Under the pieces are notes generated by a model. That model was not told the DNA's origin. It worked only from the letters and a program-made list of their open reading frames with translations, and ran no database searches. Below are positions 1-12,052 of a stretch of 64,000 nt of DNA, piece after piece; positions within the stretch are counted from its first letter, which is position 1, and every line of letters begins with the position of its first letter. The translations under genes and the position numbers were made by a program. The stretch comes from Chamaecrista fasciculata (taxonomy: Eukaryota > Streptophyta > Magnoliopsida > Fabales > Fabaceae): positions 98,088 to 162,087 of the forward strand of contig QANZ01047686.1 in assembly GCA_003254925.1 (NCBI GenBank), written 5' to 3'.

Positions 1-330
1 TGAAACTGGGAAATGCAACATAAATAGGCAGGGACTTTCAATTTTTTTTAAAATGTCAGCATTTTCCAGGGACTCAATTGTTCAAAAAAATGAAGGTCTA
101 ACCATAATTCGGGGACAGGTTAGTATAATAGCGCAGAACAGGACAGTTACAAAAGCAAATGAGTTTTCTAGCAAGATTAAATAAATGTAAGCAGTTTCCA
201 GGGACTCAATTGTACAAAAAAATGAAGGTCTAACCATAATTCGGGGACCGGTTAGTACAATAGCGCAGAACAGGACAGTTAAATTGCTTGGCCAAATTTT
301 GATGCATGGCTCCCCAACCCAACACAACAA
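1..330. repeat. direct repeat of a gggac-rich unit
   Basis: Two copies of a roughly 92-bp segment lie at about 57-150 and 191-282. Both carry the same block around 'ccagggactcaattgt', 'ggtctaaccataattcgggg' and 'gcgcagaacaggacagtta', with few differences. The 'gggac' words resemble those at 1920-2240, on the far side of the GRF gene. This suggests, but does not prove, that both belong to one non-autonomous DNA element carrying that gene. The short ORF here is a by-product of the repeat. Confidence 0.7.
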
Positions 331-666
331 CATCCTAATTTTTACCAAATTTTGAACTTAAATTGCTTGGCCATATGAGGAAACTCCTCTGCGAACATAC
401 AAGAAGCTAGCTTTGTAGCCAATAAAGATTGTGATATGAACCATTTTTCTTTCTAGTCTGATTAAGATTTTGTCTTCTTCCACATTACTTGTGCTTTTGT
501 TTTCCTTTTGTCAAAATTAAAGTGTTTGATAGAGATGAATTTGGTGAGAAAAGAGCAAACAAACAATACAACACATCTCATTAATCATAAAGTTTGACAG
601 TACATGAGTCAAATTGGAGAAACAAACAAACAATAGAACATTCTTGGTTCATCACATTAACTAACA

Positions 667-1175
667 CTAATACAAAACACTTAAAAAACAAACTAACATA
701 ATGACAACAACACCAACTAAAAGCCAAATAATCATTCTCAGCCTTCTCAATTGTCCTTGATACATTGCATTTTCCTTCTTCAACTCCCTGCACCTATTCT
801 TCTTCAGAGCAAGCAAGTCAATCAAAGCTTCATCATTCTCTTCACTTGAGCTACTATCCTCATCTACCCACTTGAACAAGCCACAACTACGTTGAGGATT
901 CTGCATTCAACAAACAAAAATTGCTTTACAATTCACACACTATACAATGAACTTAAAATTAGTTAATTAGTTACTCAAACCAACAATACCTTCCAATATT
1001 GACATCTATAGAAATCCCTATCATCATTTTGAAGAGCATGAGAAGTCAATATTAACACACGACGCCCACACCCACATTTCTTGGTCCCATATTTTCGGTT
1101 TATCCTTGAAGAATCCAAAGTACCTTTCCCATGCTCAACTGACTTAGGATTATAAGATCCTCTTGAAGAACTCAT
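667..1175 (-). CDS. small GRF-type zinc-finger membrane protein, two exons
   Basis: Two minus-strand exons join in phase 0 to give about 139 residues. Exon 1 is 1175-990 (62 codons; donor AAG|GTATTG) and exon 2 is 900-667 (acceptor TGCAG|AAT, ending in a stop). The start chosen is the Met of MSSSRG; an upstream in-frame Met at 1238 gives an extension without recognisable features. The junction rebuilds a GRF zinc finger: CGCG near residue 35, then RDFYRC, then SCGLFKW, with four Cys and the G-x-F-x-W signature. An acidic Ser-rich stretch, a basic coiled-coil-like stretch (KKNRCRELKKEN) and a C-terminal hydrophobic segment (WLLVGVVVIMLVCFLSVLY) follow, so a tail-anchored protein is likely. Many plant genomes carry families of such short GRF proteins of unknown function, often near Mutator-like elements; gggac repeats flank this one on both sides. 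GRF fingers elsewhere bind nucleic acid, but no function is assigned here. Confidence 0.7.
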
Positions 1176-1508
1176 TTCTGGGAGGAATAATATCTCAGAC
1201 ATCAAAACACCAACAAATTTAAGTGGAAAATCATACAAATATAAGTGACTGAAATTACAGATTACTCCTGAAATATTAAAATTCTTTTCAGTTAAGTCCC
1301 AATTTCACAAACATAAATTGAAAAATGTGTGTACAATACTTCCAAAGGTTCCACTTTACTCCATAATACATTGATCTTTCACAAATGCAACCAAAAAATG
1401 ACAATAAGAAAATATGCATACAGGGACTAAAGTGAAAATCGCAGAAACTTTCAAGAAGGATGAAATCTCACCAATGTCGCCGGAAAATCCACTGAAATCG
1501 CCGGCGCA

Positions 1509-1510
<2 letters not shown>

Positions 1511-1551
<41 letters not shown>
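1511..1551. repeat. (CT)n microsatellite
   Basis: Uninterrupted CT/TC dinucleotides. The mirror copy on the right arm is GA dinucleotide at about 5698-5738. It encodes the Glu-Arg runs seen in spurious reading frames on both arms. Confidence 0.95.
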
Positions 1552-1554
<3 letters not shown>

Positions 1555-1919
1555 GAAATGGGTTTTATTGAATGGGTTTGAGAGGTGAGGGTTTGGGGGT
1601 TTTCGGAATGGAGTTGAGATGGTTTGACTGAGTATTGATGTCGATGGGTTTGAGGGTTGAGGGTTTGGGTGCCACTGGGTTGGGTGGTGTCGATGGTGGT
1701 GGGTGGGTGGTGGAGTTCCGCTGTTGATGGTTGGGATGAGGGTGACGACGATTTCAAAATTTGGGTCTTAGGGTTTGAGTTTGGTGATGTTTGGGTAATT
1801 TGAATTGGTGGTTTGGGTGAGTGGGTTCAATGGTTAGGGTGGGTATGGCTAAGTGGCTAGGGTGTGTGGGTTGGGTCAATGTGAGTTAGGGTTAGGTTGG
1901 TGAAGGTTAAGTGGCTGGA

Positions 1920-2260
1920 TCAATTAAGGGACCGCAAAGTGCACTGGCCAAAACGCAGGGACCGGAAAATGCACTACAAAAATGCTGATGTGTCTCTATT
2001 TATCTAGGTGGCACAAATTTTTTTTTTTTCAACATAACGGGATCTGACGTGGCGATAACGGGACACGTCAGCACATAACGGGACACATCAGCGTCCGTTA
2101 TGGCCACGTCAGCATTTTTGTAACGCCAATATGACGGAGGGACCAATTAGTGCAGCGTTTGCAAAATTCGGGGACCGGCTAGTATAATGGGTAAAATTCA
2201 GGGATACCTATCTGTCAACGAGTGCATAAATCAGGGACCAGAAAGTTATTTTACTCCTTT
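1920..2260. repeat. gggacc-rich TE terminal-type repeat (left-arm copy)
   Basis: The segment repeats short words such as 'agggaccggaaaatgcact', 'ggggaccggctagtataatg' and 'agggaccagaaagttatttt', plus three 'gggaca(c/t)(g/a)tcagc'-like units near 2060-2100. The pattern is typical of sub-terminal repeats of plant non-autonomous DNA elements. The mirror copy is at about 4989-5329. No clean TIR pair or TSD was found. Confidence 0.5.
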
Positions 2261-2656
2261 TTTTTCTTTGGATCTCTTTATATATATGTGTGTGGGTGGG
2301 TGGGTGTTTTTATTTTTTATTTTTTATTTTTTAATGTTTTAGCTTTGATTTTCAACTTGCAGAAATGAGATTCAATATATTAGCAAACCTGTACTGTGCA
2401 GACCTGCTTATGGTGATATATCATATATATATCACCATTTTTCTTCTACACCAAGTGCCATACCACCATCTCCGGACTTGTTGAGTGGTAATACTCACAC
2501 ACATAAAACATTTGAGAGTAGAATCATCTAATGTAGGAGTTGATCGAAGGAAGGTTATATTAGTGGAATCTATTGAAGATCCATAAGCATTAGTAATATT
2601 ACAATTTTATAATATTACAATATTGTTATTTCATAATATTACAAAATATGTAGCAG

Positions 2657-2953
2657 GCTGTTTGTCCTAACGAGGTGACACGTGAGTTTGTGCTTATGAG
2701 GATTCCCAGCCTAGCCCAGCTGAAAGGTGGAGAGATTACCCCAGATGTGAAGGATGCATTATTTGCTGAATTTAAGGTAATACTTTAATCGAGTTGTTCA
2801 TATATGTTTCTGAGATGTAAGAGATTAGTAAATATTTGGCTCATCCCTAATTGGCAGAGGAAGTCTGAAGTAGCTAAAAAGAATAAAGCTGCAATGCCAG
2901 ATGCGACTTTGCACACCTCCGTTTCCGTCAGCCACCTTTATCAAAAGAAGATG
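2657..2953 (+). pseudogene. En/Spm-type plant transposase (Transposase_24) fragment, two exons
   Basis: Exon-like blocks at 2657-2776 and 2858-2953 are each open and bounded by AG and GT (AAG|GTAATA donor, TTGGCAG acceptor); the 81-bp intron joins them in phase 0. The product reads VTREFVLMRIPSLAQLKGGE..., then RKSEVAKKNKAAMPDATLHT. This matches the conserved NKANR.../HTxGS region of the plant Ptta/En/Spm transposase-associated domain of CACTA elements. Only about 72 residues remain and no flanking transposase was seen, so it is a relic. Confidence 0.6.
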
Positions 2954-3544
2954 GTATAACAAATTTGTTTTTTATTATACTTTTTATTAATATATATTCT
3001 GATAAATCTTGATTACAATAGGCAGATTTGAATTCATATAAAACTTATCAACTCTATATTGTGTTTGCTTGACTGAGATTACTTTTCGAGTTATTGCAAA
3101 AAATGTGTATTGGACTCGGGCCAAAAAAAATATGTATTCCATACCGTGCTGGTCCCCATAGATTAAGGAGTGCCCCAAAACAGAGCCTAGTCCTATATAT
3201 AATCTACTGGAATAACTTAGGAACTGGCAAACAGTGTCAAAATGGAGATATTGAGATCTATATATATGGACATAATTTTATTCAGAGTTTTAAATTTGAA
3301 ACTTTGATTATATTATTTGGAGCTATATCTATATTATATTTTAAGCGTTCTAGGGATTATTTGGAGCCTAGTCCTATATCTGTGGAAGCAGTCCTAGCTA
3401 TATAGGGTGGATTGGAAGAGAGACACAAACATATATAAATGTGTATATATATATATATTTATTTGGAGCCTAGTCCTATATCTGTGGAAGCAGTCCTAGC
3501 TATATAGGGTGGATTGGAAGAGAGACACAAACGTATATAAATGT

Positions 3545-3704
3545 GGGGAGCAGATCCTCTGCCGTACCGCACACCGTGCGGTGCGGCGAGGACCAATGGC
3601 GGGCTGCCACGTGGCGCCACGTGTGCAGGCGCGTCCACGTGGCAGCCCGCCATTGGTCCTCGCCGCACCGCACGGTGTGCGGTACGGCAGAGGATCTGCT
3701 CCCC
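3545..3704. repeat. GC-rich hairpin at the palindrome centre
   Basis: A sharply GC-rich block in AT-rich surroundings. It contains nested smaller palindromes, for example accgcac-acc-gtgcggt, and CACGTG cores on both sides of the 20-nt centre (3615-3634). It could be an original fold-back MITE from which the large palindrome grew, or the turning point of a hairpin artefact. Reading frames crossing it on both strands give near-identical proteins only because of the symmetry. Confidence 0.75.
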
Positions 3705-4295
3705 ACATTTATATACGTTTGTGTCTCTCTTCCAATCCACCCTATATAGCTAGGACTGCTTCCACAGATATAGGACTAGGCTCCAAATAAATATATATAT
3801 ATATACACATTTATATATGTTTGTGTCTCTCTTCCAATCCACCCTATATAGCTAGGACTGCTTCCACAGATATAGGACTAGGCTCCAAATAATCCCTAGA
3901 ACGCTTAAAATATAATATAGATATAGCTCCAAATAATATAATCAAAGTTTCAAATTTAAAACTCTGAATAAAATTATGTCCATATATATAGATCTCAATA
4001 TCTCCATTTTGACACTGTTTGCCAGTTCCTAAGTTATTCCAGTAGATTATATATAGGACTAGGCTCTGTTTTGGGGCACTCCTTAATCTATGGGGACCAG
4101 CACGGTATGGAATACATATTTTTTTTGGCCCGAGTCCAATACACATTTTTTGCAATAACTCGAAAAGTAATCTCAGTCAAGCAAACACAATATAGAGTTG
4201 ATAAGTTTTATATGAATTCAAATCTGCCTATTGTAATCAAGATTTATCAGAATATATATTAATAAAAAGTATAATAAAAAACAAATTTGTTATAC

Positions 4296-4592
4296 CATCT
4301 TCTTTTGATAAAGGTGGCTGACGGAAACGGAGGTGTGCAAAGTCGCATCTGGCATTGCAGCTTTATTCTTTTTAGCTACTTCAGACTTCCTCTGCCAATT
4401 AGGGATGAGCCAAATATTTACTAATCTCTTACATCTCAGAAACATATATGAACAACTCGATTAAAGTATTACCTTAAATTCAGCAAATAATGCATCCTTC
4501 ACATCTGGGGTAATCTCTCCACCTTTCAGCTGGGCTAGGCTGGGAATCCTCATAAGCACAAACTCACGTGTCACCTCGTTAGGACAAACAGC
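4296..4592 (-). pseudogene. mirror copy of the En/Spm transposase fragment
   Basis: Exact inverted copy of the two exon-like blocks on the left arm, with exons 4592-4473 and 4391-4296 on the minus strand. No base difference from the left copy was found. Confidence 0.6.
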
Positions 4593-5694
4593 CTGCTACA
4601 TATTTTGTAATATTATGAAATAACAATATTGTAATATTATAAAATTGTAATATTACTAATGCTTATGGATCTTCAATAGATTCCACTAATATAACCTTCC
4701 TTCGATCAACTCCTACATTAGATGATTCTACTCTCAAATGTTTTATGTGTGTGAGTATTACCACTCAACAAGTCCGGAGATGGTGGTATGGCACTTGGTG
4801 TAGAAGAAAAATGGTGATATATATATGATATATCACCATAAGCAGGTCTGCACAGTACAGGTTTGCTAATATATTGAATCTCATTTCTGCAAGTTGAAAA
4901 TCAAAGCTAAAACATTAAAAAATAAAAAATAAAAAATAAAAACACCCACCCACCCACACACATATATATAAAGAGATCCAAAGAAAAAAAAGGAGTAAAA
5001 TAACTTTCTGGTCCCTGATTTATGCACTCGTTGACAGATAGGTATCCCTGAATTTTACCCATTATACTAGCCGGTCCCCGAATTTTGCAAACGCTGCACT
5101 AATTGGTCCCTCCGTCATATTGGCGTTACAAAAATGCTGACGTGGCCATAACGGACGCTGATGTGTCCCGTTATGTGCTGACGTGTCCCGTTATCGCCAC
5201 GTCAGATCCCGTTATGTTGAAAAAAAAAAAATTTGTGCCACCTAGATAAATAGAGACACATCAGCATTTTTGTAGTGCATTTTCCGGTCCCTGCGTTTTG
5301 GCCAGTGCACTTTGCGGTCCCTTAATTGATCCAGCCACTTAACCTTCACCAACCTAACCCTAACTCACATTGACCCAACCCACACACCCTAGCCACTTAG
5401 CCATACCCACCCTAACCATTGAACCCACTCACCCAAACCACCAATTCAAATTACCCAACCATCACCAAACTCAAACCCTAAGACCCAAATTTTGAAATCG
5501 TCGTCACCCTCATCCCAACCATCAACAGCGGAACTCCACCACCCACCCACCACCATCGACACCACCCAACCCAGTGGCACCCAAACCCTCAACCCTCAAA
5601 CCCATCGACATCAATACTCAGTCAAACCATCTCAACTCCATTCCGAAAACCCCCAAACCCTCACCTCTCAAACCCATTCAATAAAACCCATTTC

Positions 5695-5740
<46 letters not shown>

Positions 5741-6099
5741 TGCGCCGGCGATTTCAGTGGANATATATATAGCCTAAGCATAAATATGAGCATGGGTCAG
5801 CTGGTTTTGTTATTTTTCTTCTAAGGATGGTGTTGGTTCGATCCTTGGCTAAGAAAAAATTGTTTTTCCTTCATCTTTTTTTGGAAGATTAAACATCCCA
5901 CTTCATACACTTTTCTCTTTGGCCCCCCCTAACTATTTATCCTACCTCCATCACTGGGTACGGACACATGTCTGACACGGTGACATGCCTTTGAAATGAA
6001 GTGTCCATGCTTCATAGCATTTTATTTATCACAGTTCACATCTAATATTGGGTTTCAATTTTCAAAAAGAACTTCGAATAAAAGTTTTTCCAAACAGAC

Positions 6100-6915
6100 A
6101 TAGAGTGGAGGCGCGTGACAGTGCGTCACGCTGTGAAACGACGAGCTAAAGGCAGATCGTTAATCAGAAAACTGAGGTGTACCTGTTACGGTGTTCTTCT
6201 TCCACGCGGCGAGATGGAAGAGACATTTTTCATCCAGAACGGTGGCCGGTGACGAGTGGGTGTTTTCCGGACTGTAAAATAGACGATTGAGGATCCTATT
6301 TGGCCGGACTGTAAAGAGACGGCGACGACGACGTCAGTGCTAACTGTAAGACAGACAACGCCGGTTTTTAGTTTAGTGGTTTTCGTTATAGCGGTTTTCT
6401 GGTTTTAGCGAAGCGTTTGTGGGTTTTTGAATAGGGGTTTGGGGTTTTCTAATTATCGGTTTGCGACTGTGGTTTTGTGAATAACAGTTTCTCGGTTGGT
6501 GGTTTTAGAGAAGTGGTTTTCAGTTTTGTGGTTTCTGGTTAGTGGTTTCAGATTAGGGGTAGTGGTTTTTTGAAGAACTGGTGGTTTTCAACGACGAAGA
6601 AAAGTTTGGGATTTTAGATTTTGTATTATGGATTAAGCCTTCTTCTTCAGTCCTCAGACTTTCATTTCACTCTTCACGTCTTGCAATCAGGTTATGGTTT
6701 GCTTTTAGCTGGTTTCTGTTTTTTCGATTCTAGTTTCTAGTCTTACTGCTTGTGGATTGTGCTTTTTGGCCTTCTGGTTGCTTTCTTCTATTTCGTGGTT
6801 TTGTGGTTTTAGTGGTTGTTGGTTACTGGTAATCTGGTTCTCTTACTTTAGATTCTGCTGGTTTGGGGATTGGCTTTTGGTTTTGCGACTTTGGTTTTTG
6901 GCTCTGTTTTACAAG
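6100..6915 (+). other. presumed 5' leader of the LINE, no ORF1 seen
   Basis: A T/G-rich stretch repeats 'tggttttcggttt'-like words after a GC-richer start with 'cgcgtgacagtgcgtcacg'. No reading frame resembles the gag-like ORF1 with zinc knuckle of plant L1 elements. Either ORF1 was deleted or this is the element's own untranslated leader. Confidence 0.4.
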
Positions 6916-9900
6916 ATGAGAATGATTTCCTGGAAATGTCGGGGGCTCCGGGCGACCCCGACAAGTAGGCGCCTTCGGCGGTTAGTCAAAAACAAGAGTC
7001 CAAAGGTTATTTTTTTTGTTGAAACCCTTTGCGCGGTTAATCTTTCTACTAAGTTCTTTAATTCCGTTGGGTTGCGTAATATTGTACGGGTTGATCCCCA
7101 GGGTAGGAAAGGTGGTCTCATTTTGGCCTAGGTAGAAAACGTGAACTTGACTGTTGTTGACTTGTGCCAAAATTGGATCCACGTTTTGTTTATAAATGAT
7201 AATGGTGTGCTTTCATATGTGACCTTTGTTTATGGATTCCCTTCACTTGATCTGCGTTATGTTTTGTGGGATTATCTCAGAAATATGGCATCTACGATCT
7301 CTGGTCCTTAGATGATAATCGGTGACTTCAACCAAATAAAGGATGCTACGGAAAAAAAAATAGCAAGAATATGAACACGAGAGGAGCACAAGATTTCATG
7401 GATCTTATTAATGAGCTGGGTTTGATCGATTTCGTCCTTGCGGGGTTGTGGTTCACTTGGTGCAATAATAGGGATGGAAAAGAGAGGGTAGTTGAAAGAC
7501 TAGATCGGGTTCTGTTTACGCCTACCTGCCTCGACATATTTCTCCATCTCTTCGCTGAAGTACTCATCATCTCTTCTTCTGATCACTCACCTAATTTTGT
7601 GACCACGTATAAATGTATCCCAGTTAGAGGTAGGCCCTTCAGATTTGAGGCTATGTGGATGTATGAAGGGCCCTATGATCTTACTGATGCAAATGCTTGG
7701 AACTGTTGCTTTCTGAATTCTAATGCTCTGGCGATGTCTGTGAAATTAGCCAAAATCAGGACCGATCTAAAAGTCTGGAACAAGACTGTGTTTGGTCATG
7801 TTCAATGTCACATCTCTCAACTTGAACAGAACCTCTCCCACATTCAGAATTTGCTTCTATCAAAAGATCCTACTTATTCTGCTAGGGAGCTAACTAAAAA
7901 GGAGTTGGAGATTAGAGTGGATCTTGAAAAGTGGTATGAAAGAGAGGAAATCTCCTGGGTTGAGAAATCCAGACAGATGTGGCTTCTCCAAGGGGATAGA
8001 AACAGCTTATTTTCACAATGTGGTTAGAAAGAGACGGGCTTAGAACAAGATTCACATAATTCGGGGACCTGATGGGACATGGATTGAACAGCATGAAAAA
8101 ATAGAACGAGAAGCGGGACATTATTTTGATAATATTTTCTCTAGTGCTGACATTACACCTGACAGGAAGATACAGGCATGGTTACAGGGTATCTCGTTAC
8201 CCATTGTGTTTCAAGATTTGGCTCATGAATTAGTTAAACAAGTCTCGTTAGAAGAGCTTAAAACAACTGTGTTTCAATTGAAGCCTTATAAAGCCCCCGG
8301 GCCCTAATGGGGTCCCTACTGCTGTCTTTCAGAGGTATTGGTATCTTATGCATTCTAATATCCTTAAACTGGTTAGGGACTTCTTTGCAGGAAATTGTGA
8401 TCTCACAGGGATTAATTCAACCTATATTGCTATAATTCCAAAGATTGACATGCTTGAGACTTTTAAAGATTTCCGGCCCATTGGCTTTTGCAACATCATA
8501 TATAAGATCATCTCTAAAGTGGTGGTGAACCGTCTGCAGCACATGGTGGATAAACTCATATCACCCTACCAGAATGCTTTCATTAAAGGTCGTCTGATCT
8601 CAGACAACATCTTCTTGGCTTCTGAAACAATGTCTGTTATCCATAGAACGAAGAAAGGAAAGTCATACTGGGGGCTGCTGAAAGTGGATATGGCAAAGGC
8701 TTATGAGCGGGTGGACTGGGATTTTTTGAAGGTGGTGCTTAGATGCATGGAATTCCCTGAGTCCTTCATTGATTGCATTATGAACTGTCTATCCTCTGCA
8801 AGTTTCTCTCTGTTGCTGAATGGACAAATCTCGGTGCATGTCTGTGTTTGTAGGGGAGTCTGGGTATCAAATTTGCTCGAAGTGGACCTTCGATCTCCCA
8901 TCTCTTACATGCTGATGATTTGATTATCTTCTTCAGAGCGGATAATACTTCCCTCTATTTCTAAAAAATACGCTGGATGCTTTCTATAAAAAAGCGGGCC
9001 TGAGTATTAATGCCCAGAAATCAAACATGGTTCTTAGTCCCAACACTCCTTAGGGGTTTGAAGGAGGAGCTAATGCGTCTATTCGGTGTGGAAGCCACGA
9101 ATAAGCTGGGAAAGTACCTAGGAGTCTATGTTGATGATAGAAATGACTTAAGATGTAATTTTGACGATCTGTTACGGAAGATAAATGCCAGGCTTGCCGG
9201 TTGGAAAAGCCATTTGTTGTCTCAAGCTGGGAGATGCACTTTGATCAAGTCAGCTATTTAATCGGACCCGGTTTACAAGCTATCATGTCTACAGGCACCG
9301 CGAAAAGTGACTGATGCAATTAATGGGGCCATGTCAAACTTTTCTAGGGTTTTAACGGAGACAAAGTGAGGGCTCACCTTCTCAATAGACAAATCTTATT
9401 CAGGCCTAAAAATGAAGGAGGCTTGGGCTTGCGGGATTCGAGTTCGGTCAATAAGGCATTGTTACCAAAGTGCACATGGAGAATCCTCAACAATCCGCTA
9501 TCTATTGTGGGCTCGTGGGTCAAAAACAGGTATCTCGCTCATCCCCCACAGTGATTTTGACATCAAACCTAGAACTACTGCTTTGATTGAGATAAGAAGC
9601 TGAGCAGGGCGTGAAAACAGTGCACATGTCATCACTGATCATGTCAGAATTGACATAAGAAGCAAGTTTTTGGAGGGGCATCTTGACAGGGCTCCGTCAA
9701 GTGTGTTGGTTTCTGACCTCGTTGATTACTCGTCCTACTCTTGGGACGTGAACAAAATTAATTTAGTCTGTCTCCGAGGATCAAGCGGCGAACCTTCTAA
9801 GATCTCCAGGGCCGATCAGACAAGTCCTTGATGTCTTGGTGTGGACTCCTGTTGCCTTCGGGTCGTATACCACTGCTGATGGTTTTAAACTTATGAGCGG

Positions 9901-10503
9901 TGGCCTCCATCCGGATCATGGTAATGCTACTAATTCAAGTTTTCCTTGGAAAGACTTTTGGAAGACGAAAGCCCCGATGAGGGTGTTGCTGACAGCTTGG
10001 AAAGTATATAATGATGAGGTCCTGACCTTCACAAATCTTAACCGCCACCATCTTCGTTGTGATATAGTTTGCTCGTTGTGTGGTGATTCTGATGATTCAA
10101 TCTCTCACACGTTCTTTCTTTGCAACTTTGTAAGAGTGGTGTGGTTTAGGTTGCCTATTTTTATCAAATATCATTTGAGGAGCTGCAGCTTTCGCACTTG
10201 GCTTACAGGTTGGATCATACGCTGGCGTCGTAACAGAGCGGTTCTCAGAAACTTGGCTTACAATCCTGGTAGGTCTTGACATTATTTGGAATTGCAGGAT
10301 CGAAGTGCTTTGGAGAAATGCAAAACCCGACCTTGCTTCAGCTATTAGGATCATTCAATATTTTATTTTATGTTTTGTTAATGCTTTTGATTGTCAGTTG
10401 CCACTATCTGTTTATGATGTTAATGCTTTCGAGTTTTTTACATCCTCGAGCCATGAATTCAGGGCTCTGACGGCACAGACTTATGTGCTTGACAACTCCT
10501 AGA
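6916..10503 (+). pseudogene. decayed L1-type LINE ORF2 (endonuclease, reverse transcriptase, zf-RVT)
   Basis: The frame opens with MRMISWKCRGL, the usual ORF2 start of plant L1 elements, though the conserved endonuclease Asn (WNCRG) is Lys here. Endonuclease landmarks follow in broken frames: VETL, GDFN near 7321 and SDHSP near 7580. The reverse transcriptase is split by frameshifts. An extra C at KAPGP|NG near 8297 breaks it, the middle is readable at 8348-8890 (FRPIGFCN..YKIISK, LKVDMAKAYERVDWDFL), and the catalytic HADDL box near 8907 lies in another frame. A zf-RVT region with CSLCGDSDDSISHTFFLC is at about 9950-10200. Poly(A)-like runs follow from 10569. Several stops and frameshifts make it inactive. 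ORF1 was not found. Confidence 0.9.
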
Positions 10504-10951
10504 TACATGACTCTAGATTATTTTCTCTGTACTCCTTCACCGTTTTTTATATAAATATTTTCTTTCTATAAAAAAAATTACGATCTACGAATAAAAAAGA
10601 GATTTGCAATAAGGAAAAAAAAAAGATTTTGCAAAAAAAAAAATCAGTTTACCCATATTGGATTATCATCTAACACACTAACATAAAAGTTTGAAGACTT
10701 GTAACCGATTTTGATTTAGTATAAAAAGTCAACTAAACATATATGGATGAGCTTAAACTCCTAGTCTTAAGCCCAAATTAAAGAATCTCGTTACAAATGA
10801 TTGGTTTGGGAAACTATATATATATATATACATGGTCATTATATATATACGAGGGTATCTCTTCTCCTTAACAGAAAATTGTAATCATTGTGAATTTGTG
10901 ACTTTAATTTATTACTTAACTTTTTCTTCTAAACACAGTAGAAAACGCTTC

Positions 10952-12017
10952 ATGGATAATCAATCCCAAAGCTTGAACCATCAAGCTGCAATGGCGACAC
11001 GCCAAGCTGCTGTGAGTACTATATATATACATACGTATATACATTTACTGCATGCATGCATTATATATGAAAAACTTATACGAACAAATTAAAACGTTAC
11101 ATTATTGTACCTTATTGTTATTAAACTCTTGCATTAACTAATAAAATCTTACAGAGTTTATATTTGTACATTGTCCATTCATGTTAATTGATCCTTAAAC
11201 TCGATTAGATTTTATAAAATCCGACAAATTTCAAATAAACTTGTGAACTCAGCTAAACTCACAAGTTTACCGGTACTATAACTTTAATTTTAGCGAGACT
11301 TAATTATTTTGCATAAATTATGCATAGTTATAGGCTTATATATTATATACACACATATGAATCTCTAGACTTTCAATAAATTATTGCATAAGAAAATGAT
11401 TATCTATATATTAAAGATGACCTATATATATATATATGTAAGTGTTTGTTTATATATGATTAAATAAAACTTTTTGATTAATTTTATATGCTATATAATG
11501 GTTATCAGATGACAAATAGGTGAACCACCACATTCAATGATTCAATGATGTAATTAACAATATAATTATTTATATATAGAAGTAAATTCGTTTTATAATT
11601 CAAGTTAAATAATCCTCTTACAAATTTCTTTAGTCTCTTTGACAACCTTGTTTCTACCTTTTTTTGTCAAATAATTATATAAGACACATATTTCTGAAAT
11701 GCATATATATATATATATACTAGGGGTTTTGCGTGCCCTAACGGGCACGCAAATATGTATATAAAATAAATAAGGGACTAAATTGTTAACTTAGTAAAGA
11801 AAAAGATACCAAATAGTAAATTTTCTCTTATTTTTAATTTCATAGACTATAGTTTTAAACATGGACGACCAGAAAGGGGTAGAGCCATATAATATAAGAT
11901 ATATATATATATAGGTGTGTAATTTTGTTATATAAAGCATATATATATATATATATTTCTTTCATGGTGAACAGATTTCCCATAAAAGAATATCATATTT
12001 TGTATAAGCGTTGTGTT

Positions 12018-12052
<35 letters not shown>

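Larger units (their letters stand above)
1488..5761. repeat. 4.27-kb near-perfect palindrome (inverted repeat)
   Basis: Position x on the left matches the complement of 7249-x on the right, with no indel found. Checked points include 2987/4262, 3094/4155, 1757/5492 and 1488/5761. Arms are 1488-3614 and 3635-5761, around a 20-nt non-palindromic centre at 3615-3634. Identity stops exactly at the single N at 5762. Contents occur twice in opposite orientation: a CT/GA microsatellite, ggtcc-type repeat arms, two En/Spm transposase exons, and an approximately 85-bp direct repeat near the centre. A recent inverted duplication and an assembly or library fold-back are both possible; the lone N at the edge favours caution. 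Confidence 0.93.

Noticed and set aside
1356..1757. 133-residue minus-strand frame with Ser/Thr/Pro-rich start and Glu-Arg run
   Set aside because: It is translation of the (CT)n microsatellite and low-complexity sequence, duplicated by the palindrome at 5492-5824; no domain.
1800..1912. ttagggttagg-like text suggesting an interstitial telomere
   Set aside because: Irregular gggtt(a/g)gg words, not the plant TTTAGGG heptamer array; part of a low-complexity repeat.
1964..1980. cactacaaaaat resembling a CACTA terminus
   Set aside because: Embedded in the gggacc repeat ('aaaatgcactacaaaaatg') without sub-terminal repeats; also mirrored in the palindrome.
3459..3790. Overlapping frames on both strands giving nearly the same protein
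   Set aside because: A consequence of palindrome symmetry, not conserved coding.
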